A DNA stretch of 8,213 nt from NCBI GenBank assembly GCA_020721485.1, contig DYMR01000086.1, positions 1 to 8,213 on the forward strand, written 5' to 3'. The notes below the pieces were generated by a model. The model ran no database searches. It saw nothing but the letters and a program-made list of their open reading frames with translations, and was not told where the DNA came from. Source of the DNA: Halothiobacillus neapolitanus (GTDB lineage: Bacteria; Pseudomonadota; Gammaproteobacteria; Halothiobacillales; Halothiobacillaceae). The translations under genes and the position numbers were made by a program. Positions 1 through 6,885 of the stretch are shown piece by piece (position 1 is the stretch's first letter; the number at the start of each line of letters is the position of its first letter).

Positions 1-1396
1 CGACTACTGGAGCGACGACCGACGGCTCTGATTTTTTGGGTGTGGGCGCATAAATGGTCGCCGGCGCTTCTTCCCATTCCTTCTGCCGCCGACCGCGTGA
101 CACCGCAATCAAGAGCAGCAGAATAATCAGCAACCCAGCGCCACCCAGCAGGTACGGCCCCCATTGCGCCCAGAAGTTTTCGGTATTGGATTCCAATTTC
201 TGCCGAATTTGCTGGGTTTGCTCCTCGGACTGCTTCACTTTTTGTTGCAACTGCACAATGTTTTGATTGCGCTCCGTCACCAACCCTTGAACTTGCTTGA
301 GCTGCTCGTTGAGCATCTCGATTTGCTTGCTCATGGCCGTGCTTTTCGCGTCGATCGAGGCGATGGCCTCATCGGTTTGCTGCGTCGCGCCCGCCGCCGG
401 CGTCGTGGCCGCATCGCCGGTGGTCGCTGCGGGGGTTGGCGCGGTACCCGCCGCCGTGGCGGCACCGGTGGCCGGCACGGCGGTGGCCTCGGTTGCAGCC
501 GTCGGCGCAGTGGTTGCCGGTTCCGCTGGTTCTGATTTCGGCTCTGCCGACAAGAGTTCTAATTTCGGCTGCGATGACGCAGGCGCCGTGGCCGCTGCGT
601 TGTCCGGCGTATTGATGGCGGCGAGTTTTGTGGTCGGCAGTTCGCCGCCGCTTTGCGCGGCAGCGGCTGGCGCGGCAGTGGATGCCGCCGAAGTCGAGTT
701 GGCGGCGGCAGCGGTCGGCACTTTCAGGGTTACGCCGGAACGCAGGGCGTTGCCGTTGCCATCGACAAACGCGCTGGGGTTGGCGTTGATGATGGCCTGC
801 ATCATCCCGCGCACCGGGGCTTTGCTGTCGCCGGTTGCGCGACGGGCGATGTCATACAGCGTGTCGCCGCGCTGCACTTGGTAGCTGCCACCCATATTGA
901 CATCGGGCACATTTTGAACCGTTTGCCATTGTCCCGCGTTACGGGTTTGCGCCGGTTTGCTGCCGGTTAGGCTGGAGGGCGCGTTGGTTGCGCGCTCGCC
1001 CAAGCCTTGCGTCGGCGGATTGAGCAGTAAATCGTATTCTTTGATGACTTGGCTTTCGCCGGAAGAAACTTCCAGCAACAAGCTCAAAATGGGGTCGGTC
1101 ACGATCCGTTTGGAATGAACGATGACCACGGGCTGCTTGCCCTGTTGTTTGATTTCAAAGGTGATGTTGCCCGCGAGGCTGTCGAGCGAGAGGCCGGATT
1201 GGTCGTAGAACTTTTGCGGTGCCAGCCGGACTTTGACTTCTTCCAGCGGCGTATTGCCAAGCCCGGTCAGGGGAATGACGACCTTGAGGTGCTCGGTCAA
1301 ATGCGAATCAACCTGGGCTTTGCCCAGTTCCACCGCACCCGCCCAAGCCGGCAGCGTGCTCAGCACGGCTGCAATCATCCAACTCAACTTCCGCAT
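1..1396 (-). CDS. fimV: FimV-like LysM peptidoglycan-binding inner-membrane protein (N-terminal part, cut by window edge)
   Basis: Read by translating the minus strand from the ATG at 1396; the frame stays open for 465 codons to the left edge, so the C-terminus is missing. Visible parts in order: a signal peptide (about 1-21, ending in an Ala-rich AWAGA stretch), a conserved FimV N-terminal domain (about 22-128, with the family's IPL...VRLAP pattern), a LysM motif (about 171-227, SYQVQRGDTLYDIARRATGD), an Ala/Thr/Pro-rich linker (228-340), a Gln/Glu-rich coiled coil (about 345-403) and one membrane helix (about 413-432) followed by a basic RGRR stop-transfer. In Pseudomonas FimV links the cell wall to type IV pilus assembly, twitching and polar organisation; homologues elsewhere (HubP) act as pole organisers. 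Start choice is supported by AAGGAG at 1406-1411, nine bases before the ATG, and by the signal peptide. The location just after asd is the usual one. The missing part should carry the acidic cytoplasmic region and TPR-like C-terminal domain. The function in this organism is inferred from the family. Confidence 0.9.
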   Translation of the reverse strand, partial: MRKLSWMIAAVLSTLPAWAGAVELGKAQVDSHLTEHLKVVIPLTGLGNTPLEEVKVRLAPQKFYDQSGLSLDSLAGNITFEIKQQGKQPVVIVHSKRIVTDPILSLLLEVSSGESQVIKEYDLLLNPPTQGLGERATNAPSSLTGSKPAQTRNAGQWQTVQNVPDVNMGGSYQVQRGDTLYDIARRATGDSKAPVRGMMQAIINANPSAFVDGNGNALRSGVTLKVPTAAAANSTSAASTAAPAAAAQSGGELPTTKLAAINTPDNAAATAPASSQPKLELLSAEPKSEPAEPATTAPTAATEATAVPATGAATAAGTAPTPAATTGDAATTPAAGATQQTDEAIASIDAKSTAMSKQIEMLNEQLKQVQGLVTERNQNIVQLQQKVKQSEEQTQQIRQKLESNTENFWAQWGPYLLGGAGLLIILLLLIAVSRGRRQKEWEEAPATIYAPTPKKSEPSVVAPVV

Positions 1397-1437
1397 GTCT
1401 TGCCACTCCTTCTTGAAACCGATCGTTCTGACCGGGA

Positions 1438-1463
1438 CGGATTGGCAATCTGTGACCAATCCG
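1438..1463. repeat. Perfect 8-bp inverted repeat in the asd-fimV gap
   Basis: CGGATTGG at 1438-1445 and CCAATCCG at 1456-1463 are exact reverse complements separated by 10 bases. The element lies 41 bp upstream of the fimV start codon. Read on the minus strand it could fold as an 8-bp stem-loop in the fimV leader, or act as an operator for a dimeric regulator. No T-run follows on either strand, so it does not look like a standard intrinsic terminator of asd. Its function is unknown; only the symmetry is seen. Confidence 0.6.
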
Positions 1464-1512
1464 CGTCCTTGTCATTACCACTTCGAGCGATTGTGCCACA
1501 GCTTGCGCGCTC

Positions 1513-1534
1513 TTGGCGCTTGTTTTTGGCGCTT
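1513..1534. repeat. Short 9-bp direct repeat downstream of asd
   Basis: TTGGCGCTT occurs at 1513-1521 and again at 1526-1534, a 13-bp period, in the noncoding gap between asd and fimV. Two copies of 9 bp in such a GC-rich gap could be chance or a small tandem duplication that has partly diverged. No matching protein-binding motif is recognised. It may lie in or near the upstream part of the fimV promoter region. Confidence 0.4.
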
Positions 1535-1574
1535 TGAGTGCATCACGGGGCGAAGCAACCGCCGCCCACGCACA

Positions 1575-2597
1575 TCACAAATAATCGCGCACCAGAACTT
1601 CTGCGATTTGCACGCTGTTCAGCGCCGCGCCTTTGCGCACATTATCGGACACCACCCAGAGGTTCAAGCCGCGCTCGCAGGAGATGTCTTCACGGATGCG
1701 CCCGACATACACCGGATCGGTGCCCACGGCGTGGGTTTGCGCGGTCGCCCAACCGCCGTCTTTGCGCTCATCGACGACGGTAACGCCCGGCGCGTTGGCC
1801 AGCAATTCGCGGGCGCGGGCGGCGCTGATTTTGTCGCGGGTTTCGATGTGAACGGCTTCCGAATGGCCGTAGAACACCGGCACGCGCACGGCGGTCGGGT
1901 TGACCTGAATGGATTCATCGCCCATGATTTTTCGGGTTTCCCACACCATTTTCATTTCTTCTTTGGTGTAGCCGTTGTCCATGAACACATCAATTTGCGG
2001 CAGCACATTGAACGCAATCGGCTTCGGGTAAACAACCGGTTCTTTGCGATCGCCGCTCAGCAACGCGGCGGTTTGCGCGGCCAATTCTTCAATCGCCTCT
2101 TTGCCGGTGCCGGAAACGGCCTGGTAGGTGGCGACATTGATGCGGGTGATGCCGACCGCGTCGTAAATTGGTTTGAGCGCCACCAGCATTTGAATGGTGG
2201 AGCAATTCGGGTTGGCGATGATGCCGCGATTTTTGTACTGCGCGATGGCCTGCGGATTGACTTCCGGCACCACCAACGGGATGTCGGCGTCGTAGCGAAA
2301 TTGTGAGGTGTTATCGACGACCACACAGCCCGCCGCCGCCGCTTTGGGCGCATAAATGGCGGAAACCGAAGCCCCCGGCGAGAACAACCCGATCTGCACC
2401 TTGGAGAAATCGAAGCTGGCCAAATCTTCCACCGCGAGCAGTTTGTCGCCGAACGGGACTTTTTTACCCACCGAACGCTCGGACGCCAAGGCATACACCT
2501 TGCCGACCGGGAATTTGCGCTCCGCCAGAATGGAGAGCATGGTTTCACCCACGGCGCCGGTAGCCCCGACGACGGCAACATCAAACAAACGGCTCAT
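1575..2597 (-). CDS. asd: Aspartate-semialdehyde dehydrogenase
   Basis: A cytosolic enzyme that reduces L-aspartyl-4-phosphate with NADPH to L-aspartate semialdehyde, the branch metabolite for DAP/lysine (and so peptidoglycan), threonine and methionine. At 340 aa it has the full family length. Visible: the N-terminal NADP-binding GATGAVG loop (residues 11-17), LASERSVGKK (about 37-46), the nucleophile Cys132 in NPNCSTIQ, the YQAVSGTG segment with Gln159 (157-165), substrate-binding Arg238 and catalytic His245 in GHSEAVH. The overall pattern is the form found in Pseudomonas and many other bacteria rather than the longer E. coli type. It follows leuB by 37 bp and is probably cotranscribed with it. 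The ribosome binding site is weak (GGGAT at 2603-2607, five bases before the ATG), which may lower its translation relative to the leu genes; the ATG is nevertheless fixed by the Rossmann strand starting within the first ten residues. All key residues are intact. Confidence 0.97.
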   Translation of the reverse strand: MSRLFDVAVVGATGAVGETMLSILAERKFPVGKVYALASERSVGKKVPFGDKLLAVEDLASFDFSKVQIGLFSPGASVSAIYAPKAAAAGCVVVDNTSQFRYDADIPLVVPEVNPQAIAQYKNRGIIANPNCSTIQMLVALKPIYDAVGITRINVATYQAVSGTGKEAIEELAAQTAALLSGDRKEPVVYPKPIAFNVLPQIDVFMDNGYTKEEMKMVWETRKIMGDESIQVNPTAVRVPVFYGHSEAVHIETRDKISAARARELLANAPGVTVVDERKDGGWATAQTHAVGTDPVYVGRIREDISCERGLNLWVVSDNVRKGAALNSVQIAEVLVRDYL

Positions 2598-2634
2598 TTT
2601 TTATCCCAAAAACAGAAGGTTCGACAAAGGTCGC

Positions 2635-3720
2635 TCAGTGTAACGCAGCAACCACGGCATCACCCATTTCGACCGTCGAGACACGGCGATCGGCGGGGGT
2701 GCAAATATCCGGCGTGCGCAGGCCTTGATCGAGCACGGTGCTGACCGCCTGCTCGATGCGCCCGGCCAGATCACTGCGGCCAAAGCTGTAGCGCAGCAGC
2801 ATGGCAGCGGAAAGGATCGTCGCCAGCGGATTGGCAATGCCTTGGCCGGCGATATCGGGCGCGGAACCGTGGCTCGGCTCGTACAAGCCCTGCCCTTTGT
2901 CGTTCAACGAGGCGGAAGGCAGCATGCCAATCGAGCCGGTGAGCATGGAGGCTTGATCGGACAAAATATCGCCGAACAGGTTTTCGGTCACGATCACATC
3001 GAACTGCTTCGGCCAGCGCACGAGCTGCATCGCCGCGTTATCGACATACATGTGGCTCAGCTCGACTTCGGGGAAATCTTTGCCCACGCGGTTCATCACC
3101 TCGCGCCACAGTTCGGAAGTTTCCAGCACATTCGCTTTATCCACCGAACACACTTTTTTGCCGCGCTGCATGGCCGCCTCGAACGCCACACGGCCGATGC
3201 GCTCGATTTCCGCTTCGCTGTAATGCATGGTGTTGAAGCCTTCGCGCTGCGCGCGGCCATCGACCGTGATCTCGCGAATGCCGCGCGGTTGGCCGAAATA
3301 GGCGCCGCCGGTCAATTCACGCACGATCAGCACATCCAGCCCCGCCACGACTTCCGGCTTGAGCGAGGAAGCCGCCGCCAGTTGCGGATAAAGCAGCGCC
3401 GGCCGCAGATTTGCGAACAACCCCATCGCGGCACGAATCCCCAGCAGGCCGCGCTCCGGGCGCAAGGGACGATCCAAGGCATCGTACTGCGGGCCGCCCA
3501 CCGCGCCGAGCAGCACCGCGTCCGCCGCCAGCGCGGCCTGTTTGGTGGCCTCAGGGAAGGGATGACCGGCCGCATCATAGGCCGCACCGCCAATCACGCC
3601 ATCCACAAAATTCAGGGTTAAGTCCGAACCCTGAGTGACAGCCTGAAGCACCCGCACAGCCTGCGCGGTGATTTCCGGCCCAATGCCATCGCCCGGCAGC
3701 ACCAAAATCGTTTTCTGCAT
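2635..3720 (-). CDS. leuB: 3-isopropylmalate dehydrogenase
   Basis: Cytosolic NAD-dependent oxidative decarboxylase of leucine synthesis: (2R,3S)-3-isopropylmalate to 4-methyl-2-oxopentanoate plus CO2. The 361-aa length is standard. Motifs by residue: [10 protein letters not shown] near the N-terminus (8-17), the substrate-binding run [10 protein letters not shown]...NLRP with Arg96 and Arg106, Arg134 and Tyr141 in [10 protein letters not shown], Lys195 in SVDKANVLE, and metal-binding Asp227, Asp251 and Asp255 ([12 protein letters not shown]). [12 protein letters not shown] (281-292) begins the NAD-binding loop. The PER(G)LLGIR form marks it as IPMDH rather than isocitrate or tartrate dehydrogenase. 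GGGGAG at 3729-3734, eight bases before the ATG, supports the start. It lies 37 bp after the EamA transporter gene and 37 bp before asd, all on one strand, consistent with one operon. Nothing is missing. Confidence 0.98.
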   Translation of the reverse strand: MQKTILVLPGDGIGPEITAQAVRVLQAVTQGSDLTLNFVDGVIGGAAYDAAGHPFPEATKQAALAADAVLLGAVGGPQYDALDRPLRPERGLLGIRAAMGLFANLRPALLYPQLAAASSLKPEVVAGLDVLIVRELTGGAYFGQPRGIREITVDGRAQREGFNTMHYSEAEIERIGRVAFEAAMQRGKKVCSVDKANVLETSELWREVMNRVGKDFPEVELSHMYVDNAAMQLVRWPKQFDVIVTENLFGDILSDQASMLTGSIGMLPSASLNDKGQGLYEPSHGSAPDIAGQGIANPLATILSAAMLLRYSFGRSDLAGRIEQAVSTVLDQGLRTPDICTPADRRVSTVEMGDAVVAALH

Positions 3721-3757
3721 GGTTATTTCTCCCCTCGCCTCACCCCATGAATGGGGT

Positions 3758-4678
3758 TCAAATTAATTCTGCCAGCGCAATCAGCGCCACACCCACACTC
3801 AAGACCAACAAACCCGCCGCTTCACGCCACGCAAAGCGTTCGCGCAATAAAAAATGCCCCAGCACCAGGGTGAACAGCAGCTCGATCTGCCCCAAGCCGC
3901 GCACCAGGGCGACTTGGGTGAGCGAGAACGCCGTAAACCACGCGCCGGAACCCAAGGCAGACAGCACGCCCACGGGCGCAGCCCGACGCCATTCGCGCAG
4001 TACCCGCCCCCATTCTGCCCGCTCGGTAACGGCCAGCCACGCCCCTTGAATAAGGGTTTGCAGACTGTTCGTCACCAGCAAAATCAGCATCGCTTTGAAC
4101 AACACCGGCACGGTGGCGTCCATCGACTCGCTCGCCGCGCGCAAGGCCAGCGCGGTGCCCGCAAAGCCGAAACCGGCAGCCAAACCAAACAGCGCCGCCG
4201 GTTGCGCCGAAGCCTGCGCCCAACTCCACAGGGTAAAACGACCGGCGGGCACCGACAGCCACATCACCCCCACCACCGCAACCATCACGCCGACCACCGC
4301 CAGCGGCGGCAATTCGATGCCGAACACCAAAACCGAAATCAACACCAACTGCACCGCTTCGGTTTTGGCATACGCGGTACCGACCACAAAATTGCGGCTG
4401 TGGAACGCGCGCACCAAAAAATAGGTGCCGAAAATCTGGCTAACGCCGCCGATCAAACACCACAGCACCCATTCCGGAGCCCACGGCGCGGCGGGTTGCG
4501 CCAACGACCACCACACCACGAGCAGCAACAGCACATCGACCGGCAGCGCGTACAAATACCGCACGAATGAGCTGCCGCCCGCCGAAAGCACGCCCTTCAA
4601 ATTCGCCTGTAGCGCGGTTCGACTCGCCTGCATTGCGGCCGCGAAAATCGTGACCGGAATCCAAGCTGGCAGCTCCAT
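3758..4678 (-). CDS. EamA/DMT-family ten-helix membrane transporter inside the leu operon
   Basis: A 306-aa, very hydrophobic protein with about ten predicted membrane helices by eye (roughly 5-18, 36-58, 70-90, 97-118, 124-142, 160-178, 188-214, 233-252, 254-275, 287-304). The two halves each resemble an EamA repeat; the C-terminal end (about residues 258-304, [14 protein letters not shown] followed by a basic turn and a last helix) is typical of the drug/metabolite transporter superfamily. Members export amino acids or other small metabolites, or import sugars and nucleotide derivatives; the substrate here cannot be read from the sequence. It sits 39 bp after leuD and 37 bp before leuB, on the same strand, where a pseudomonad typically has a methyltransferase gene. 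AAGGA at 4688-4692, nine bases before the ATG, supports the start. Placement suggests a role linked to branched-chain or aspartate-family metabolites, perhaps export, but that is inference. Base composition looks like that of its neighbours, with no sign of recent transfer. Confidence 0.88.
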   Translation of the reverse strand: MELPAWIPVTIFAAAMQASRTALQANLKGVLSAGGSSFVRYLYALPVDVLLLLVVWWSLAQPAAPWAPEWVLWCLIGGVSQIFGTYFLVRAFHSRNFVVGTAYAKTEAVQLVLISVLVFGIELPPLAVVGVMVAVVGVMWLSVPAGRFTLWSWAQASAQPAALFGLAAGFGFAGTALALRAASESMDATVPVLFKAMLILLVTNSLQTLIQGAWLAVTERAEWGRVLREWRRAAPVGVLSALGSGAWFTAFSLTQVALVRGLGQIELLFTLVLGHFLLRERFAWREAAGLLVLSVGVALIALAELI

Positions 4679-4717
4679 TCAGGCACATCCTTCAGGCATG
4701 GCTCGGCCCGTCGTCGT

Positions 4718-5362
4718 TCAGCGATTCAAAAACAGCCACGGCATTTCCACGCGGCGCTTGGCTTCAAAGGCACGAATCGCGTCGGCGTGTTGCAGCGTCA
4801 GGCCGATGTCGTCCAGCCCTTCAAGCAGGCAATGGCGGCGGAAGGCATCGACCTCAAACGGAATCACCGCGCCATCCGGCTTGACGATCCGCTGTGCCGC
4901 CAAATCCACCGTGAGTGCGTAGCCCGTCTCGGCCAACGCTTCTTGAAACAGTTGATCGACCGTGGCTTCCGGCAGCGCAATCGGCAGCAGGCCGGTTTTG
5001 AAGCTGTTATTGAAGAAAATGTCGGCAAATGACGGCGCAATCACCACCCGAAAGCCGAAATCGGTGAGTGCCCACACGGCATGTTCGCGCGAGGAGCCGC
5101 AGCCGAAATTCTGCCGCGCCAGCAGGATGGTGGCGCGGTCATACGGCGGTTGGTTGAGGATAAAGTCCGGGTTTTTCGTCCGCTGGCTGTGATCCATTCC
5201 CGGCTCGCCCGGCTCCAGATAGCGCCAGTCATCGAAGGCATTCGGGCCGAAGCCGCTGCGTTTGATCGACTTCAAATACTGTTTGGGGATGATCGCGTCG
5301 GTATCGACATTCACGCGATCGAGCGGGGCGACGATGCCGGTGTGTTGGGTAAATGCGTTCAT
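4718..5362 (-). CDS. leuD: 3-isopropylmalate dehydratase small subunit
   Basis: The small (swivel-domain) subunit of isopropylmalate isomerase, which pairs with LeuC to convert 2-isopropylmalate to 3-isopropylmalate through a dehydration-rehydration in the cytosol. At 214 aa it is the length of the bacterial LeuD1 type. Seen: [13 protein letters not shown] (18-30), [10 protein letters not shown] (86-95, the substrate-contacting loop shared with aconitase domain 4), then a conserved [20 protein letters not shown] stretch (109-128). GAGAGG at 5369-5374, six bases before the ATG, supports the start. The gene begins 14 bp after leuC, a spacing that favours coupled translation of the two subunits. 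Complete and without odd residues. Confidence 0.98.
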   Translation of the reverse strand: MNAFTQHTGIVAPLDRVNVDTDAIIPKQYLKSIKRSGFGPNAFDDWRYLEPGEPGMDHSQRTKNPDFILNQPPYDRATILLARQNFGCGSSREHAVWALTDFGFRVVIAPSFADIFFNNSFKTGLLPIALPEATVDQLFQEALAETGYALTVDLAAQRIVKPDGAVIPFEVDAFRRHCLLEGLDDIGLTLQHADAIRAFEAKRRVEMPWLFLNR

Positions 5363-5376
5363 GGGGTGCCTCTCGC

Positions 5377-6783
5377 TTAATGCTGCCGAACATCGACAAA
5401 ATGACCGGCCATGGCCGCCGCTGCCGCCATCGCCGGGCTGACGAGGTGGGTGCGCCCGCCCTGCCCTTGCCGACCTTCAAAATTGCGATTGCTGGTGGAA
5501 GCGCAGCGCTCGCCCGGCATGAGCCGGTCGGCATTCATCGCCAAACACATCGAGCAACCCGGCTCGCGCCATTCGAAGCCGGCCTCGATAAAGATTTTGT
5601 CCAAGCCTTCGCGCTCGGCCTGTTCGCGCACCAAGCCCGAACCCGGCACCACCATGGCCAGCGTGACATTGGCGGCGATTTTCTTGCCGGAACCAATTAC
5701 CGCCGCCGCCGCGCGCAGGTCTTCGATGCGGGCATTGGTGCAGGAACCGATGAACACTTTGTCGATGGCGATTTGCTCGATCGGCGTGTTCGCGGTCAAG
5801 CCCATATACGCCAGCGCCTTGCGCATGCCGTCGGCCTTGACCGGATCGGCTTCGTCCTCGGGATTCGGCACGCGCGCCGTCACCGGCACCACCATTTCCG
5901 GCGAAGTGCCCCAACTGACTTGCGGCTCGATGGCTTCGGCAGCCAGCACCACCACTTTGTCGAACACCGCCTCGGGATCGGATTTCAGCGTGCGCCAGTA
6001 GGCCGCCGCCTGCTCGAACTGCTCGCCCTGCGGCGCGAACGGACGCCCTCGGAAGTAGTCGATGGTTTTTTCATCCACCGCCACCATGCCCGCACGGGCG
6101 CCGCCTTCGATGGCCATATTGCACACGCTCATGCGCCCTTCGACCGACAGCGATTCAATGGCCGAACCGGCAAATTCCACCGCATAGCCCGTGCCGCCCG
6201 CCGTACCGATTGTGCCGATGATGGCGAGCACCACATCTTTGGCGGTTACGCCCTGCCCCAGCACGCCATCCACCCGAATTTGCAGGGTCTTCGCCCGCTT
6301 TTGCAGCAGGGTTTGCGTGGCCATGACATGCTCGACCTCTGAAGTGCCGATGCCGAACGCCAACGCGCCGAACGCGCCGTGGGTGGAGGTGTGCGAATCG
6401 CCGCAAACGATGGTCGTGCCGGGCAGGGTGAAGCCTTCTTCCGGGCCGATCACATGCACAATGCCTTGGCGCTTGTCGTTCATCGTGAATTCTTGAATGC
6501 CGAATTCCGCACAGTTGCGATCCAGCGTTTCGACCTGCTCGCGGGAGACCAAATCGTCGATCCCGCGCAGGCGGTTGGTGGTGGGCACATTGTGATCCGG
6601 CACCGCCAGCATCGCATCCACACGCCACGGCTGGCGACCCGCCAAACGCAGCCCCTCAAACGCCTGCGGGCTGGTCACTTCGTGTACCAAGTGGCGGTCG
6701 ATGTACAGCAACACCGTGCCATCGTCCTGCTGGCGCACAATGTGGGCATCAAAAATCTTGTCATACAGCGTTTTAGCGGCCAT
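5377..6783 (-). CDS. leuC: 3-isopropylmalate dehydratase large subunit
   Basis: The catalytic, 4Fe-4S-containing subunit of isopropylmalate isomerase, an aconitase-family enzyme; LeuD supplies the swivel domain. The 468-aa length is that of the proteobacterial type. Seen: [16 protein letters not shown] at the start, DHNVPTTNR (63-71), [20 protein letters not shown] (127-146), and the three cluster ligands Cys348 (GSCTNAR) and Cys410 and Cys413 ([10 protein letters not shown]), followed by [12 protein letters not shown] (429-440). GAGGGG at 6791-6796, seven bases before the ATG, supports the start. It is the first gene of the presumed leuC-leuD-transporter-leuB-asd unit and diverges from a LysR regulator gene with only 101 bp between. 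leuA, the step before, is not in the window. Confidence 0.98.
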   Translation of the reverse strand: MAAKTLYDKIFDAHIVRQQDDGTVLLYIDRHLVHEVTSPQAFEGLRLAGRQPWRVDAMLAVPDHNVPTTNRLRGIDDLVSREQVETLDRNCAEFGIQEFTMNDKRQGIVHVIGPEEGFTLPGTTIVCGDSHTSTHGAFGALAFGIGTSEVEHVMATQTLLQKRAKTLQIRVDGVLGQGVTAKDVVLAIIGTIGTAGGTGYAVEFAGSAIESLSVEGRMSVCNMAIEGGARAGMVAVDEKTIDYFRGRPFAPQGEQFEQAAAYWRTLKSDPEAVFDKVVVLAAEAIEPQVSWGTSPEMVVPVTARVPNPEDEADPVKADGMRKALAYMGLTANTPIEQIAIDKVFIGSCTNARIEDLRAAAAVIGSGKKIAANVTLAMVVPGSGLVREQAEREGLDKIFIEAGFEWREPGCSMCLAMNADRLMPGERCASTSNRNFEGRQGQGGRTHLVSPAMAAAAAMAGHFVDVRQH

Positions 6784-6884
6784 TACTCGTCCCCTCGTCC
6801 GATTCGTTGTCGCAGAATACGCGCCCGAATATCAAACCGAAAATAGATTATGCTCATTACAGCCATTCCATTTGGTTATAGACA
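6784..6884. promoter_or_regulatory. Divergent leuC / lysR control region
   Basis: These 101 bases separate two start codons pointing away from each other, so promoters for both leuC and lysR must lie here or overlap the gene ends. It is AT-richer than the flanking genes, mostly between 6828 and 6884. For lysR a poor sigma-70 candidate is TTGTCG (6807-6812), 17 bases, TATCAA (6830-6835). This geometry, a LysR gene divergent from its target, is the classic arrangement for this regulator family, in which one bound site both represses lysR and activates the target. The individual promoter calls are by eye only. Confidence 0.6.
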
Positions 6885-6885
6885 A
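6847..6885 (-). promoter_or_regulatory. Candidate leuC promoter
   Basis: On the minus strand TTGTCT (6880-6885) and TGTAAT (6856-6861) are spaced by 18 bases and match the sigma-70 hexamers at 4 and 5 of 6 positions. A second -10-like word, CATAAT (6847-6852), lies nine bases further on without a good -35, a situation common for activator-dependent promoters. Either would give a leader of roughly 60 bases before leuC. The proposed -35 overlaps the first base of lysR. Not verified. Confidence 0.35.
6848..6859. promoter_or_regulatory. Possible LysR-type operator
   Basis: The word TTATGCTCATTA has a dyad around its centre (ATG/CAT flanked by T and A, with one mismatched pair). LysR-family boxes are usually T-N11-A with interrupted dyad symmetry; this one is T-N10-A, so it is only an approximate fit. 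It overlaps both -10 candidates for leuC and sits in the only intergenic space shared with lysR. A second T-N11-A word without real dyad symmetry lies at 6866-6878. Confidence 0.22.

Noticed and set aside
297..884. Plus-strand Ala/Val-rich open frame across the fimV linker
   Set aside because: It mirrors the low-complexity Ala/Thr/Pro linker of FimV on the minus strand, which has signal peptide, LysM motif, coiled coil and membrane helix in one frame.
1480..1506. TGGCAC word upstream of fimV as a sigma-54 promoter
   Set aside because: The required GC of the -12 element is not at the correct spacing from the GG of the -24 element.
1546..1567. GGGCG/CGCCC pairing just downstream of asd as a possible terminator
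   Set aside because: Five-base stem with a 10-base loop and no T-run; expected by chance in GC-rich DNA.
1233..2306. Long plus-strand open frame (357 codons) antisense to asd and the fimV start
   Set aside because: It overlaps asd on the opposite strand, is His/Arg/Gly-rich with no recognisable domain, and is explained by the GC-rich codon pattern of the real gene.
2618..2634. Small CGAC-N4-GTCG hairpin after leuB, followed on the minus strand by a short T-run
   Set aside because: A 4-bp stem with the T-run nine bases away is too weak for an intrinsic terminator, and asd follows closely in what looks like the same operon.
2725..3621. Long plus-strand open frame (298 codons) antisense to leuB
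   Set aside because: Fully inside a complete LeuB on the other strand; composition typical of an antisense shadow in GC-rich DNA.
3743..3756. CCCCAT-GA-ATGGGG palindrome between the transporter gene and leuB
   Set aside because: Only a two-base loop and no T-run, in a 37-bp gap inside an apparent operon; too short to call a terminator or an operator with any confidence.
5353..6342. Long plus-strand open frame (329 codons) antisense to leuC
   Set aside because: The minus-strand frame encodes a full-length LeuC with all cluster cysteines; the antisense product is Arg/His-rich and resembles nothing known.
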